From assembly GCA_029168955.1 (NCBI GenBank), contig JAPDOI010000172.1, positions 806,001 through 870,000 of the forward strand: a DNA stretch of 64,000 nucleotides. The letters are read 5' to 3'. Shown piece by piece: positions 11,334 through 21,381 of this stretch. How positions within the stretch are numbered: the stretch's first letter is position 1; the number at the start of each line of letters is the position of its first letter. The position numbers and the translations under genes were made by a program. The stretch comes from Aplectana chamaeleonis. Taxonomy: Eukaryota; Nematoda; Chromadorea; Rhabditida; Cosmocercidae. A model generated the notes under the pieces. That model did not search any database. It was not told the origin of the DNA and saw only the letters and a program-made list of their open reading frames with translations.

Positions 11334-12608
11334 GTGAGCATTTCTACGAATCTGTGCCATGAACCTAAGGTACCACTTGAGTGGCATCTCAAGCTCATTA
11401 TTATGTCGAGCTCTCGTTTGGTTTGCTACCACCCCTGGCTGTTGGGGAAACTACTCTCCCCATATTTGCGACATGTCGCGGCTCAGATTGTTAATACAGA
11501 AGAATTCATGACGTCATTGAGTGAATGTCAAATGCCATTGCAAGTTAGCTATGCTAGCTTTGACGTGGTATCACTGTATACCAATGTGAATACTTTTGAC
11601 ACGATAGATGCTATGGGATTGAGGGTTGCACCACTGCTTGCCATCGCTTACCTTGACAACGTTGAGCGAAGGTCACTGGTTACTGGAGTTGCATTTTACA
11701 AGCGATACATCAACGACGTGCTCATAATTCGCTCCTCCCCGAGAAGTTTGGCAGAAACCTTATTGAGCTTTAATTCTCAAGATCCCGATATTAAGTTCAC
11801 CATAGAGGAATGGGATGAAAAAGGGTTCGTCCCGTTTCTCAACAGAAGAGTTAAAGTTGGCGGGCGGAGCACAGAATTAACCTGGTACAAACAATCCGCG
11901 TCGAAAAATGTACTACTGCATTCTAGAAGTTGTCACCCAACGTTAATGAAGTCCAACGTAGTTCGCAACCTAATAAGAACCAAGGAGAAAGTTTGTACGA
12001 GTAGGCCAGAGGGAGCGGACTCTATGGTTGAGCGCATTCTGAGTGAAAACGGCTGCAATACAACACACGTGTACTTTCGGAAACCTCATACCACTGCAGA
12101 TGGTATTCCGATGGTATTGCCTTACGTGAATGAAGACGTGGCACAAAGAGTGAACCGTGTCGTAAAAGCCTCAATATTCAGTCCACCTCCAGATCTGAAA
12201 ACCTTGCTCTCTTTCTCAAGGCCTTACGAAGAAAGATGTGGAAGGCAAGGCTGTATGTACTGTGGGGACATCAAAATTTGTCAACTCAGGGGGACAGTTT
12301 ATCAAATAGAATGCGAAGGGTGTGGAGAAAAGTATATCGGAGAAACAATGAGACCTCTTTTCCAACGCATGGACCAACTCCGAAGGGCGTTGTATAACCC
12401 TGCATCCTATCCAAATAACAGCTTCTCTAGGCATAGAGCCTTTAGGCATGCGCAGGAAGCTTTCCCTCGGTTGATTATCACAGTACTAAACCGATCGCTT
12501 AACAATTTAGTGGATAGGAAAACTATGGAGGCTCTTGAGATAAGACGCTTATCACCGGAAATTAATAAGAGAGAGGAATTACGTGATGTGCTCCAACTCA
12601 TTTCATGA
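11334..12608 (+). CDS. Penelope-like element RT (partial) with C-terminal GIY-YIG nuclease
   Basis: The 424-codon ORF covers the palm and thumb of a Penelope-like reverse transcriptase and its endonuclease. YASFDVVSLYTNV (about residue 74) is motif A, GLRVAPLLAIAYLDN (about 95) corresponds to motif B, and FYKRYINDVLII (about 122) is motif C. After the thumb comes a cysteine cluster (CGRQGCMYCGD...CQLR) and then VYQIECEGCGEKYIGETMR (about 322), the GIY-YIG nuclease core. Motifs A and B lie closer together than usual, implying an internal deletion of some tens of codons, and motif C has Asn where the first catalytic Asp of YxDD belongs. The fingers are missing. The reading frame is open, but the enzyme is almost certainly inactive. 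Confidence 0.88.
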   Translation: MSISTNLCHEPKVPLEWHLKLIIMSSSRLVCYHPWLLGKLLSPYLRHVAAQIVNTEEFMTSLSECQMPLQVSYASFDVVSLYTNVNTFDTIDAMGLRVAPLLAIAYLDNVERRSLVTGVAFYKRYINDVLIIRSSPRSLAETLLSFNSQDPDIKFTIEEWDEKGFVPFLNRRVKVGGRSTELTWYKQSASKNVLLHSRSCHPTLMKSNVVRNLIRTKEKVCTSRPEGADSMVERILSENGCNTTHVYFRKPHTTADGIPMVLPYVNEDVAQRVNRVVKASIFSPPPDLKTLLSFSRPYEERCGRQGCMYCGDIKICQLRGTVYQIECEGCGEKYIGETMRPLFQRMDQLRRALYNPASYPNNSFSRHRAFRHAQEAFPRLIITVLNRSLNNLVDRKTMEALEIRRLSPEINKREELRDVLQLIS

Positions 12609-12801
12609 ATGAAGAGCGTTCACGGTTACTGTAGAGTGTAGGGTGATAACATGATACTACTGTACGTCACAATATTTAAGAGAGGGGTTTGGGTAAGACC
12701 ACGACGATCTAGTGGCTACTAGCCCATCTTTCGGGCTATTCATCTAGGCGAGTTGGTTCATCAACAGTACACTGCTCAAGTCTAATGCTTGTGTTTCAGG
12801 T

Positions 12802-12826
12802 CTGAAGAAAGCTCTAAGAGCCGAAA
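12802..12826 (+). ncRNA. Hammerhead-ribozyme-like motif in the Penelope-like tail
   Basis: CTGAAGA (fits the CUGANGA core) is followed by a GCTC-TAA-GAGC stem-loop and then CGAAA, 190 bp after the ORF stop. Penelope-like elements are known to carry hammerhead motifs. Two extra A residues lie between the core and stem II, and I could not place a convincing stem III or cleavage site, so it is probably degenerate. Confidence 0.45.
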
Positions 12827-12894
12827 GCTAACCAGGAAGGTTTCAATTTTTGAGAAAAGTTTTGAAAGACTTTTCGAGACGTTTGGAACCTTAA

Positions 12895-13436
12895 AGACAG
12901 TGGTCACGATGAAAAACGTTATCGAAAAAAAAACCTCAAAAATCAGCTTAGATCAAAAACGGCTCAAAAACTATGGAGGTAGCGCGGTCAAAAACGGGCT
13001 AGAATCAGTGTTATTAAGACCCTAAATTTCCAGTTCGTGCACACGTGCACAGAAAGATCACAGTCTCATGCCGAGCAGTTCAGAATCATCGACACTCAGA
13101 GCGAGAAATGAATGCAAATTTACCTAATAAAAACAGTTGAGCAATGAAAGAAAGCATTCCAGTCAATGTTGTTGGCAAGATGTGTGCATAAATTCGGAGG
13201 TTCATTGATTGAAATTCGATTTCACGCCAGCTGATGTTCTCGATATTACAGATCATCGATGCCGATGATGTGGTGTATGCTCGTCCACCATCAAAAGACA
13301 AGAAAGTTCAGGCTTCAAATTTGGCCCAGAACAGCTTTTTTTCGAGATTTTCTTCCTATAGGTTCCACTACTCTATACTCAGAAAAGGGTTTAGAGAGGA
13401 AAACAAGACGAGCTTATTTGAGCGCGACCACTGCCT
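12895..13436. mobile_element. TTAA-flanked MITE, copy 1
   Basis: The ends are AGACAGTGGTCACGATG and its imperfect complement (GCGACCACTGCCT), flanked by TTAA at 12891-12894 and 13437-13440. It is closely related over its length to 49310-49857 ('cagttcgtgcacacgtgcac', 'tgccgatgatgtgg'). There is no coding capacity. A TTAA target suggests mobilisation by a piggyBac-type transposase (inference). Confidence 0.85.
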
Positions 13437-13440
13437 TTAA

Positions 13441-14640
13441 TGAACTTTTGCAGCCTCTCTGTCTTTGTACATTGTAAGCAAAATTTTATGAAGATTTCGG
13501 AAACAGCTCCGTTCAAAGGTCCATGTTAATGGGCAAAAATGTTATGAGCGAAGAATAGGCAGTTTTTCAAAGATGGTTTGGAAAATTTCTCCAAACAATT
13601 TTGACTCCGATATGCTCAAAGGAAATTTGTCATGACCTAGGCATTTCATTTGATTTTATTTCTTTTAAAAAATGACAGCTTCGATTTTAAAAATTGATTT
13701 TGAGCTGTAATTCACTAAGTCAGTCGCGGAGTTGTTGAGGCTCAAGACACTGCAACTGAATCGTCTCGGCGCAGCGACGATCGCGAATCCGCCGTGGTAC
13801 CATTGCGGCACAGTCGAGAGTAGCGGTTTTTTCTCGGCACTGTCGCGGCGATTTTCCCAGAGGCGAGCTGAGTTGGGAAAAACCGCGGCGAACTTCTCAT
13901 TTTTTTCATTTTTCAAGCACCTTATGTCTTCTTTTTTCTGTGGCTCATTTTCAGGTTTTTGATAAAAAAACATTATCTATTGAGTTGTATTCTATTAATG
14001 TTGACATGTTTCACTAGCATTACTGCATCAGAATATCAATGTTTTTGCGAAATTCGCTCAACTGTCAAAATCGAATCTGTCTAAGATTAAAAGGTACAGG
14101 AATGGAAGTCAGTTCGCTAAACACAACCCATTATAACCACTCGGAGCCAGAATTTTCGGAGTAGTCATTGTAGCTTAGTTAGCTCAATCGCTCCACTACG
14201 TACTCCAAGAAACTGCTTCTTGGCAAAGGGAGGGTTTCGGAAGCTAAAACCCTGGTACTTTCTATATCTGGCTGGCAGTTACATAATGAATGCGAAAAGG
14301 AGAGAAAAACAGTTTACGTTAACTGCCCGTTCAAGCCGGCTTTCCCCCCCCCAATGTAGCACGTAATACGGTGACGAAATATTTCCCGCGATCCAAGCGT
14401 GCGCTATGCCCAAATCAGGCGTTGGGTGAAAAGGTCAAGATGGTGCTTTGATAAAGTGTACTTTCAAAGGTCGATCAGAAAAACAAACTTCTAATTAAAT
14501 GATGATTGTGCATTTCGATCATTCGTATTTCAAAAATTTGAATATGCTTTTCAAAGTATTCGAATTTCGAATATTATTCGGTAGTCTGTTTTTGAAATAT
14601 TTGAATTTCGAATACTGTAGTAGCTGGGTGCTGCTGCGGA
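13441..14640. other. Unassigned AT-rich region
   Basis: No gene is supported. Around 14510-14630 several 'attcgaat' / 'tttcgaata' blocks recur, close to where the BEL element ends. A C-run lies at about 14345. The short frames at 13665-13973 lack family features. Confidence 0.4.
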
Positions 14641-14679
14641 CACTATTGATCAAGTAAGGTTCATTTCTAACAGACAGTC

Positions 14680-15690
14680 TTATTTATACTCGACTTTATC
14701 CTTTATCATTATACTCTGATCTGGATCACTTCTTCCTTTCGCTGTTGATAGTGCGGTTGAAGCACTATACTCCGGGCCGAGCAGGTTGACCTTCTTCTTC
14801 TTCTTCGACGTCTTGTCTTCTTGTTCGATGACGTGTGATGTTTTCTTGATCGATAGTGCAAGAGCAGTGGAAACCGTGTTGATATGGTGGATCTCCGTTG
14901 GCGAAGCCAACGCGTGAGTTTGAGTTGGGTCGTTTTCTGATGTGGAGACTGTTCGACACGAAGGGAACGTGTGAGTTTGGATTTCCTCGCCGGTGGAGCT
15001 GGACGTAAGGCTTGAATGGATGAGGAGCGTGCGAGTTGGGTTTTGCTCGCCGTTGGAGGTAGGGAAAGGGTTTGGGTGGGAGAGGAGTGTTTGAGCTGGA
15101 GCTCGCTTGTCGTTGGAAGTGGCGAAGGGTGTTGCGATTGGGGAGGAACGTGCGAGTTGGGGTTCGCTCGCTGTTGGAGGTGGGTGAGGTGCAGGGGAGG
15201 TGAATAGGCGCGAGATGTCCAACGCTGTTGGGGCTCCGACCTCCTCAGAACTTGTTTTGCGTTGAATCTGTTTATGACCGTGTACTGTGTCCAGTTGAAG
15301 ACGAGGCTGAATCACTGTTGCCTTTGCATGACTGTTTACTGTCTTATTTCCATAACTAAGATTTCCATTTTTGTTCAAGCGAGGGCGCAGGTTATAACGT
15401 GGCCCCTGTGATCCTTCTTTATTTTCGTTATTGCAAGTTTCTTTTGGAAAGTCTCTTTCGGTGGTATCCGTGTTCAAGTCTCCTAGTTCCAACGGAATTG
15501 GTAGATTCACTGGACGGCGGATGGTGCGACCACTGGGTATTTTCAGTTCGACTTCGCGTATGAATGTGAATGAAATACTTTGGTGATCCTTCCTAATTTC
15601 CAGGAATTGCGAGGCATCAATGCTTCGGATACTAGCACTACTGTACCTTCAGTACGAAATTTGTTGGTACCGCGTTTATTGTTAACATCA
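14680..15690 (-). pseudogene. BEL/Pao integrase C-terminus and Pro/Ser/Thr-rich tail
   Basis: At about 15560-15700 the minus strand reads LMPRNSWKLGRITK, the block found after the integrase core of BEL polyproteins. It then changes frame to VNLPIPLELGD at about 15500, the usual end of that domain. An unusually long tail of about 260 residues follows (14680-15510), with PRYNLRPRLNKNG and many Thr/Ser/Pro-rich degenerate repeats. Frame changes separate it from the integrase core. I do not know what the tail does; an env-like role is not supported because I see no membrane segment. Confidence 0.7.
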
Positions 15691-15740
15691 AGTTTGTGTT
15701 TCTCACTTAGACTGGTCAAATAGTCTTTGTGCCAAATATT

Positions 15741-16693
15741 TCAGAAGCGTTCCGTGAGTTGATGACTTGTCTTGAGAGCGTCTTCTGCTTGTTTTCGATT
15801 TCTCATCACAGCAACTTCGTTTGGTGGGTAGTAATCTGAGTCACGTTCAGCTTCATCGGAACTGATATTCTCGAATGGATACGTGATGATTATGTCGCGT
15901 TGCATGAAGTCTATTGGGCGTAGAACAGGCGTGTCTTCCCATTTTTCTTCCTGATATGTGAGCGGCCTGCTGTTCAGACTTCCCTCAATTTCCACCAAGA
16001 GTGTTTCCAAAGCTTATTGTGTCGGCATGGTGCGGTGTATGGTCTTGTAAAGGCTGTGTTTGATTGACTTGATCAGTCCTTCATAAAGAGCTTCCTGCCA
16101 CGAAGCGTAAGGCGTGATTGTTTCCCAAGTAATGCCTTTCGTGGCCATTGCTTGCCTTAGCGAAATGTCGTGAATCACACGAGAAACTGCGTCTTGAAGG
16201 ATTTGGTCTCCTAACATGAAGTTCGGTGCATTATCTGACGTTATGCTGGATGGTATCCCTCTTCTAGCAAAAAATCGACGAAGTGCGAGTAGAAGATGAT
16301 ACGTCGTCATGTCCTGGACCAGTTCTATGTGAGTGAGTCTTGTTGTTGCGCAGGTGATGATGATGCCGTGGACCTTCGTTGTTTCCTCATTTCGTTTTGC
16401 TGATAGAGGTCCGAAGTAGTCTATCCCGACATGTTCGAATGGATTCGATCTTTGCACTCGTCGGCTTGGAAGATCGTCCATTTCTGGGTATTTGTAAGGA
16501 AGATTGTTCATTCTTTGGCACGGCACGCATTGTGCGATGAGGTTACGAACCATCTGTCTTAGTTTTGGGATCCAAAACCGTTCTCTTACACGTGACATTG
16601 TTTGCCTGGTTCCGCAGTGCAGTGCAGAATGTGCGTATTTCACAATCATTTGTGCCAGGTGTGACTTGGATGCGATCAGGAATGGATGCTTAG
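15741..16693 (-). pseudogene. BEL/Pao integrase, split by an LTR-element insertion
   Basis: The zinc-binding region (AHSALHCGT...CVPCQR) starts at the insertion edge at 16693. The catalytic core follows, with GIDYFGPLS (first Asp), SDNAPNF (second Asp) and QEALYEGLIKSIKHS (Glu), so the DDE triad is present. A stop at about 16012 separates this from METLLVEIEGSLNSRPLTY (15741-16010), which normally continues the integrase. The upstream part of the same protein ends at 22287. Joining across the insertion keeps the frame, with one copy of TTAG. Confidence 0.85.
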
Positions 16694-17591
16694 TGTAAGG
16701 TGATGATAACAGGGAATATAGAACAGAGAATAAAGGGAAAACAGCTGTCGCAGGCCAAGCAGACAAGGGGGGGTTCGATGCGTGCGGCTGCGCTACGGCG
16801 CCGCCCATCGACACCGCCTGAGCCGTGGCGTGTTGGCCGTGGCGTGTTGTGCCAAAGTCGATGAGGCCGCTGATGAGCGACCAGGAGGTTTATTCGACGT
16901 TCGCCAGTCTCTCTGGGGGGTTCTCTCACCTCCTAGAAAATTCCTTTCTGTATAGGGTAGGAGTCTCTGCCGCGATTGATTGCCCGCTTCCTGCCAGCCA
17001 TCCATTCTCTGCGTTGAGCGTCTCGTCTTTGTACACTGTCTCTAGGCAGTCCCCCAGTTGCTGACAGCCGCCGGCATCGCCCTGCTGCCACCTCGCCGTA
17101 GACGTTTCGCTGCCAGCTCGCCCCTGCCTAGTGCTGCCAGCCCGCCTCTGTGTTAGTGCTGCCAGCCGTTGTATTCGCCTGCTCCGTGCAGCCGCTCCCG
17201 TCTAGTGCAAGCGTTGAGAGGGGCCCCGTATAGTGGTGCGGGTGACCCGTTAACTGTTTCCAGCCGAAATTTCTTAGAGGGTTTCCCGGGAAATTTCGGA
17301 AAGCGGTTAGGGGAGTAGGCTGTGTAGGGACATAGCTGAAACTCATCTGGTGCACACGACCCCTGGGGAAATCAACTTCACTCGTTTCGGTTACCAGTGG
17401 CTTCTAGTGATCTATTTGTAAGATTCCATATTCCTTTGTTCTTGTTGTTTGTGATTTTGCTCGTTATAATAAATTATTGTTATTTCTATCGAGTTGTCTA
17501 CTTGGTTCACAGGGTTTTTCAAATCCTTAAATTCCTAGTTTTAATCACCTTACTCACATTTTCGGGTAACTACATTTGTCGAAACCTAACT
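16694..17591 (+). repeat. 5' LTR
   Basis: 898 bp, matching 21382-22282 with about 99% identity by eye. Differences include a shorter G-run near 16768 and single substitutions. It contains a 'tataataaatta' stretch near 17465 that could carry promoter or polyadenylation signals. Confidence 0.92.
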
Positions 17592-17605
17592 TGGGGGCCA
17601 AGCCG
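17592..17605 (+). promoter_or_regulatory. Candidate primer-binding site
   Basis: The internal region begins TGGGGGCCAAGC directly after the 5' LTR. Starting with TGG next to the LTR is expected for pairing with a tRNA 3' end. The tRNA was not identified. Confidence 0.55.
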
Positions 17606-18014
17606 GTGAGTAGGTTTGAGCTAGGTGAACCACTGTAGATTTTCGTGAGAAAAAAATAGCATTAGTTTATTTTTCTCAAGTTGCTCTTTTGCTCGTCGAT
17701 TTTTTTGTGACGTTGGGCTACACTAACTGTCTCCGTTGGTGGAACTCGACGGGTAGCGGTACTGAAAGAGTGCAGGCTTCCGAGTCTGGCACTTGGCGAG
17801 TATCGTGGTAGTTTTCGGGCTTGCCTGAAATTGAATTTTTGTTCGGTAGGGGGAAACCTCTGCACAAATTTTTGTAATTGAGACTTAGTCAAGCCTGGAA
17901 ACTACATAAATTCTTGGAAGACGAACATAATGGCATCCTGCGAAAGTGAGCTCGCAGTTGGTCGTTCAGTCTTGAGTGGTGGTCATTCGAGTGGCAGTGC
18001 TAAGTCGGTTCTGA

Positions 18015-19514
18015 TTGCAGGCCACCGCGATGTCCGACCAGCCGAAACGTGTCGACACGAACGATCTGGAGGAGAAATTCCAGCGACTATGTGGCCCGGA
18101 GGAGCGATCGCAGACCATGGAGGTTTGTAATGATCTGTCTCGTTTAATTAAAGAGATTTCCGTGAGAATGAATAGGGAGGTGTGTGCGTGCCTTCGCATG
18201 GGTGATGGTAGCCGGGATGTCATAAACGCAGTTGGTAGGGAAGCTACTAGCGCTGCGCTGGATCGTCTCGCAAATTTGCGGCAGGTGTGCAAAGAGGGTG
18301 CAGTGTTAAAGCGGTGGACCCGGACAGTGGTAGCAAGTGTGGGTTGTGAGAACCGAGAGGCGTTCGTGGATAAACTTGCGGAGCTGTTGTTAGACAGTGA
18401 GGTGGTGGATAAGGTGGCTCTTGAGGAAGGGTGGCCTAGGGGTGAAGCCCAAAAGAAGCTGATTCGTAAACTTAGTCTATTGCCAGCTATGCAAAAAGAC
18501 ATTGACATGTTTCAGGAGCAGCTGAGTGCCCAGGCCGCTGAACTGCAACAACTACGGGCCCTGAAGGCGCAATGGGCGCACAACGAGGCCGAACTCGAGC
18601 GACTCCGCGAGAACGAGCGGAAGATGGCCGAAGCACAGCCCGAAGGAATGGAAGTGGACCACGTGCAGGACAATATACCCGGTGAGTCCAGAATGGGCAG
18701 ATCAATAAATGTGAATTTATTGAATCAATTGCGTCGTCATCCTAATGCGGTGATTGAAACTGAAGCATTTCAGCCTGGTGGAGGAAGAGGTGCGAGAGGG
18801 CCGGCGTCGACGCTGCACAGGCCGCCAACTCCTACCTCACGACATGGCTCCCGGATCAGAGGGACAGGTACGGTGTTCTGCTTTGAAAATGGGGACGCAG
18901 GTGGACCTCGGGGGAGTGTCATTGGCCCGGTAGGACCGGGTTGTGATGGTTCTCAGATGGCCAGCTATATGAAGTATGCGGCGTTGCCGGAGGTAAAGCA
19001 GTACCGTGGTGACGATAAGCAGTATACCTTCCGGGATTTCCTTGAGGCCTTTGAGCTTAAGTATCCCAGGGATAATTGGTCGGATGCTGAGCGGGTGGTT
19101 CTTTTCCGCGCTAAGTTGGCTGGTAAAGCAAAGAACCAATACGAGGCGTTGCCCAGGCGTGAGCGGGAGCAAGCCTATGATGTATTGGTAGGTGCTATGA
19201 AGCGCGAAAGCAAGACCGAGCAAAGAACGAGGAAAATAGTAGCGATGGATGAGCTGAAGCGGTTACGCAAGATCGAGGAGCAGTCTGTTTCTGACTTTTG
19301 CGTTGAGCTGGAGAGGCTGACGCGGCATGCATACCCAGAGCTGCGAGAGGAAGCGTTAGGTACTGAAAGAGCGCATATTCTCTATGAGCAACTGGCCCAC
19401 TGGCAAGACTCTTACTACCTCTTGGAGGCACTAGAGAGTGAGACAGATGCTTACGAGAAGCTAAAGGAGACTGCAAAACGTATCGAGCGTAGGTTATCAC
19501 GCTCAAAGGCGTGA
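18015..19514 (+). CDS. gag-like protein of the LTR element (499 aa)
   Basis: The protein should form the particle shell that packages element RNA. The first half is helical and charged, with a coiled-coil-like stretch around residues 175-215 (ELQQLRALKAQWAHNEAELE). The second half, from about residue 325, has the layout of the retrotransposon gag domain: QYTFRDFLEAFELKYPRDNW, later VSDFCVELERLTRHAYPELR. It ends in basic residues. It lies after the 5' LTR and overlaps the next ORF by 4 bp. An in-frame ATG at 18030 and others leave the exact start open. The reading frame is intact. Confidence 0.8.
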   Translation: MQATAMSDQPKRVDTNDLEEKFQRLCGPEERSQTMEVCNDLSRLIKEISVRMNREVCACLRMGDGSRDVINAVGREATSAALDRLANLRQVCKEGAVLKRWTRTVVASVGCENREAFVDKLAELLLDSEVVDKVALEEGWPRGEAQKKLIRKLSLLPAMQKDIDMFQEQLSAQAAELQQLRALKAQWAHNEAELERLRENERKMAEAQPEGMEVDHVQDNIPGESRMGRSINVNLLNQLRRHPNAVIETEAFQPGGGRGARGPASTLHRPPTPTSRHGSRIRGTGTVFCFENGDAGGPRGSVIGPVGPGCDGSQMASYMKYAALPEVKQYRGDDKQYTFRDFLEAFELKYPRDNWSDAERVVLFRAKLAGKAKNQYEALPRREREQAYDVLVGAMKRESKTEQRTRKIVAMDELKRLRKIEEQSVSDFCVELERLTRHAYPELREEALGTERAHILYEQLAHWQDSYYLLEALESETDAYEKLKETAKRIERRLSRSKA

Positions 19515-21265
19515 AAGGTGACCTACAGGAGAAACCTGGTGATAGATTTCGGGAGAGGAGTAGTGAGCCAACTGTCGAGAAGCCGGTAGGTTCTAAGGCT
19601 ACAGACACCCGAAGGGGGAAACTAAAGTGTTTCAACTGCCAACAGGAAGGTCATATGGCCAAAGTCTGCAAGAAGCCAAAACCGTCTACGAGCAAGACAG
19701 TGACGTCGCTGTCCGCTAGGCTCGGTAAGGTGGTCTGCTCCGCAGTGAAGCTTCAGGAATCCAAAAAGACTCGTAAAGATGTAACGAGGTGTCCCATTTT
19801 CGGAAAGAAGACGATTGCTGCAGTGGAACTGCTGGGAAGAGAGTGCGCGGGACTTCTAGATACAGGGTCCGAGGTGTCAATTCTTCCAGCAGGAGTGCTT
19901 TTGCGGGCAAAGGCGCATGGTTTTGATATTGATGGGGCCTTGAAGGAATATCCTATCGATAAAGCCAAGGTGATGTATGATGCTTCGGGATCGCCGATGG
20001 CGTTTGTAACCATCGTGGAGGTGATACTGAAACTGAAAGGTGAAGGTAGAGAAGTCCGGTGTAAGATGTTTGTCACCAAAGATGATGACGACGTAGTAAT
20101 ACTAGGGACTAACCTTCTGCCACACCTAGGATATAGGTTAGTAAAGGAGGATGCGACTCAGACTACAACGGCGAGCAGCGGCTACCCGGTAGAGAGGGTG
20201 TGCCCGGAGGGTGAGGTCATCGGCAACCCGGTTGAGAGGGTAGGCCATGATGATGACAAACCTAGATATGCTCAGGTGGCGAAGCAGACCAACGTGGCCC
20301 TGCGGGCTACTGAGGGGGTCTCTTTTCCAGATGGCGCAAAAACGTCCGGGTTACTTAGGTGCACAGAGGACGTTACACCTATGGGTACTCATCCTGCGAG
20401 AGACTACGGAACGCAAGGAGCGTCTGTGGTCGGTAGAACTGAATCCTGTGTGTTGCGCGTTGGATCGGTTAAGGTGAAAAGTGTGGTGACGAAGAATCGC
20501 ACGGATCAGCAAAAGAACCTTGTTAAGATGAGAGACGTGAAGGGGAAGGCGAGTGTCGGTACAAGCGCTTTGTCCTCTGGAGTGGGCTCATCGAAGGTGG
20601 GTGCAGTTCCAGTGCGTAGCCAACAAAAACGAGTGGTAGGCATAATACAGAGCGTAGCTGATCGTGAATGGCTCAGGGAGTTGAGGAGTGACCCCGACTA
20701 CCAGGAGATCATTCGCTTAGTGGAGGCGAAATGTGTAAAGCACAAAGTCAAGCTAACGCGTATGAAGAAACGATTGAAAGCAAACGATTTCGTGGTGGAA
20801 AACGGCGATTTGAGGCTGGTCCAGAAGGATGGTACTCGAGTGCGAGTAGTTTCCAAATCGCAGAGAAGAAAGGTGTTCGAGGAAGCTCACCGTGAAGGTT
20901 TGGCAGGGGAATTTGCAGCCCCGCAAATTCTGCGTGTCTTACGGTCGAGATTCTTCTGGGAAGGCATGGTAGAGGACGTCCAGGAATGGACGAAGGAAGG
21001 TCAGGTTTCGCTGCGTGGTTGTCCTGAAGAACAGGTAAAGGCCCTTAAGAAGGCAAAGAGAACTGTTAGAAAGCGGAGAAGAGCGGAGGTCAGGTGTACT
21101 AGAAGTGAGAGTGTAGCTTCAGGTACTGACTTCAATGAATCTGCTGTATTCAGGTCGGACATCGTATCGGAACTACCAGATACCGATGTGACTGATGGCA
21201 GACTTCGCTCGGAGGTGCTGGATCGACACATTCCAGAGGAGCTGTGGATGGTCAACTGTGCTTGA
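19511..21265 (+). CDS. Protease with zinc knuckle, fused to an integrase N-terminal remnant (584 aa)
   Basis: This frame is -1 to gag and starts within its stop region, so it is probably reached by frameshifting rather than from its own start (no ATG is there; the first codon is GTG). Residues 37-52 are a zinc knuckle (CFNCQQEGHMAKVC). A retropepsin follows with GLLDTGSEVSILPAG (about residue 115) and VVILGTNLLPHLG (about 195). After a low-complexity linker the protein goes directly to VFEEAHREGLAGEFAAPQIL and RSRFFWEGMVEDVQEWT, the H-rich zinc region that normally precedes an integrase core. RT, RNase H and the core are deleted in frame, leaving an open ORF. The cysteine pair expected after this region is altered (only one Cys nearby). 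Confidence 0.82.
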   Translation: MKGDLQEKPGDRFRERSSEPTVEKPVGSKATDTRRGKLKCFNCQQEGHMAKVCKKPKPSTSKTVTSLSARLGKVVCSAVKLQESKKTRKDVTRCPIFGKKTIAAVELLGRECAGLLDTGSEVSILPAGVLLRAKAHGFDIDGALKEYPIDKAKVMYDASGSPMAFVTIVEVILKLKGEGREVRCKMFVTKDDDDVVILGTNLLPHLGYRLVKEDATQTTTASSGYPVERVCPEGEVIGNPVERVGHDDDKPRYAQVAKQTNVALRATEGVSFPDGAKTSGLLRCTEDVTPMGTHPARDYGTQGASVVGRTESCVLRVGSVKVKSVVTKNRTDQQKNLVKMRDVKGKASVGTSALSSGVGSSKVGAVPVRSQQKRVVGIIQSVADREWLRELRSDPDYQEIIRLVEAKCVKHKVKLTRMKKRLKANDFVVENGDLRLVQKDGTRVRVVSKSQRRKVFEEAHREGLAGEFAAPQILRVLRSRFFWEGMVEDVQEWTKEGQVSLRGCPEEQVKALKKAKRTVRKRRRAEVRCTRSESVASGTDFNESAVFRSDIVSELPDTDVTDGRLRSEVLDRHIPEELWMVNCA

Positions 21266-21381
21266 GGCGTGCACCGTGCCAGCGTCAATGTGAGGCCGTG
21301 CGGTCGTTGCTGGTTTTATTACGTTTAAACTAGCCACCGTAGTCAGACCGAGTGAAAACGGTCTTTCCGAGAGGGCGGGCG

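Noticed and set aside
16690..17610. Short frames inside the LTRs (repeated at 21330-22324)
   Set aside because: They are identical in both LTRs and lack protein-family features; treated as noncoding.
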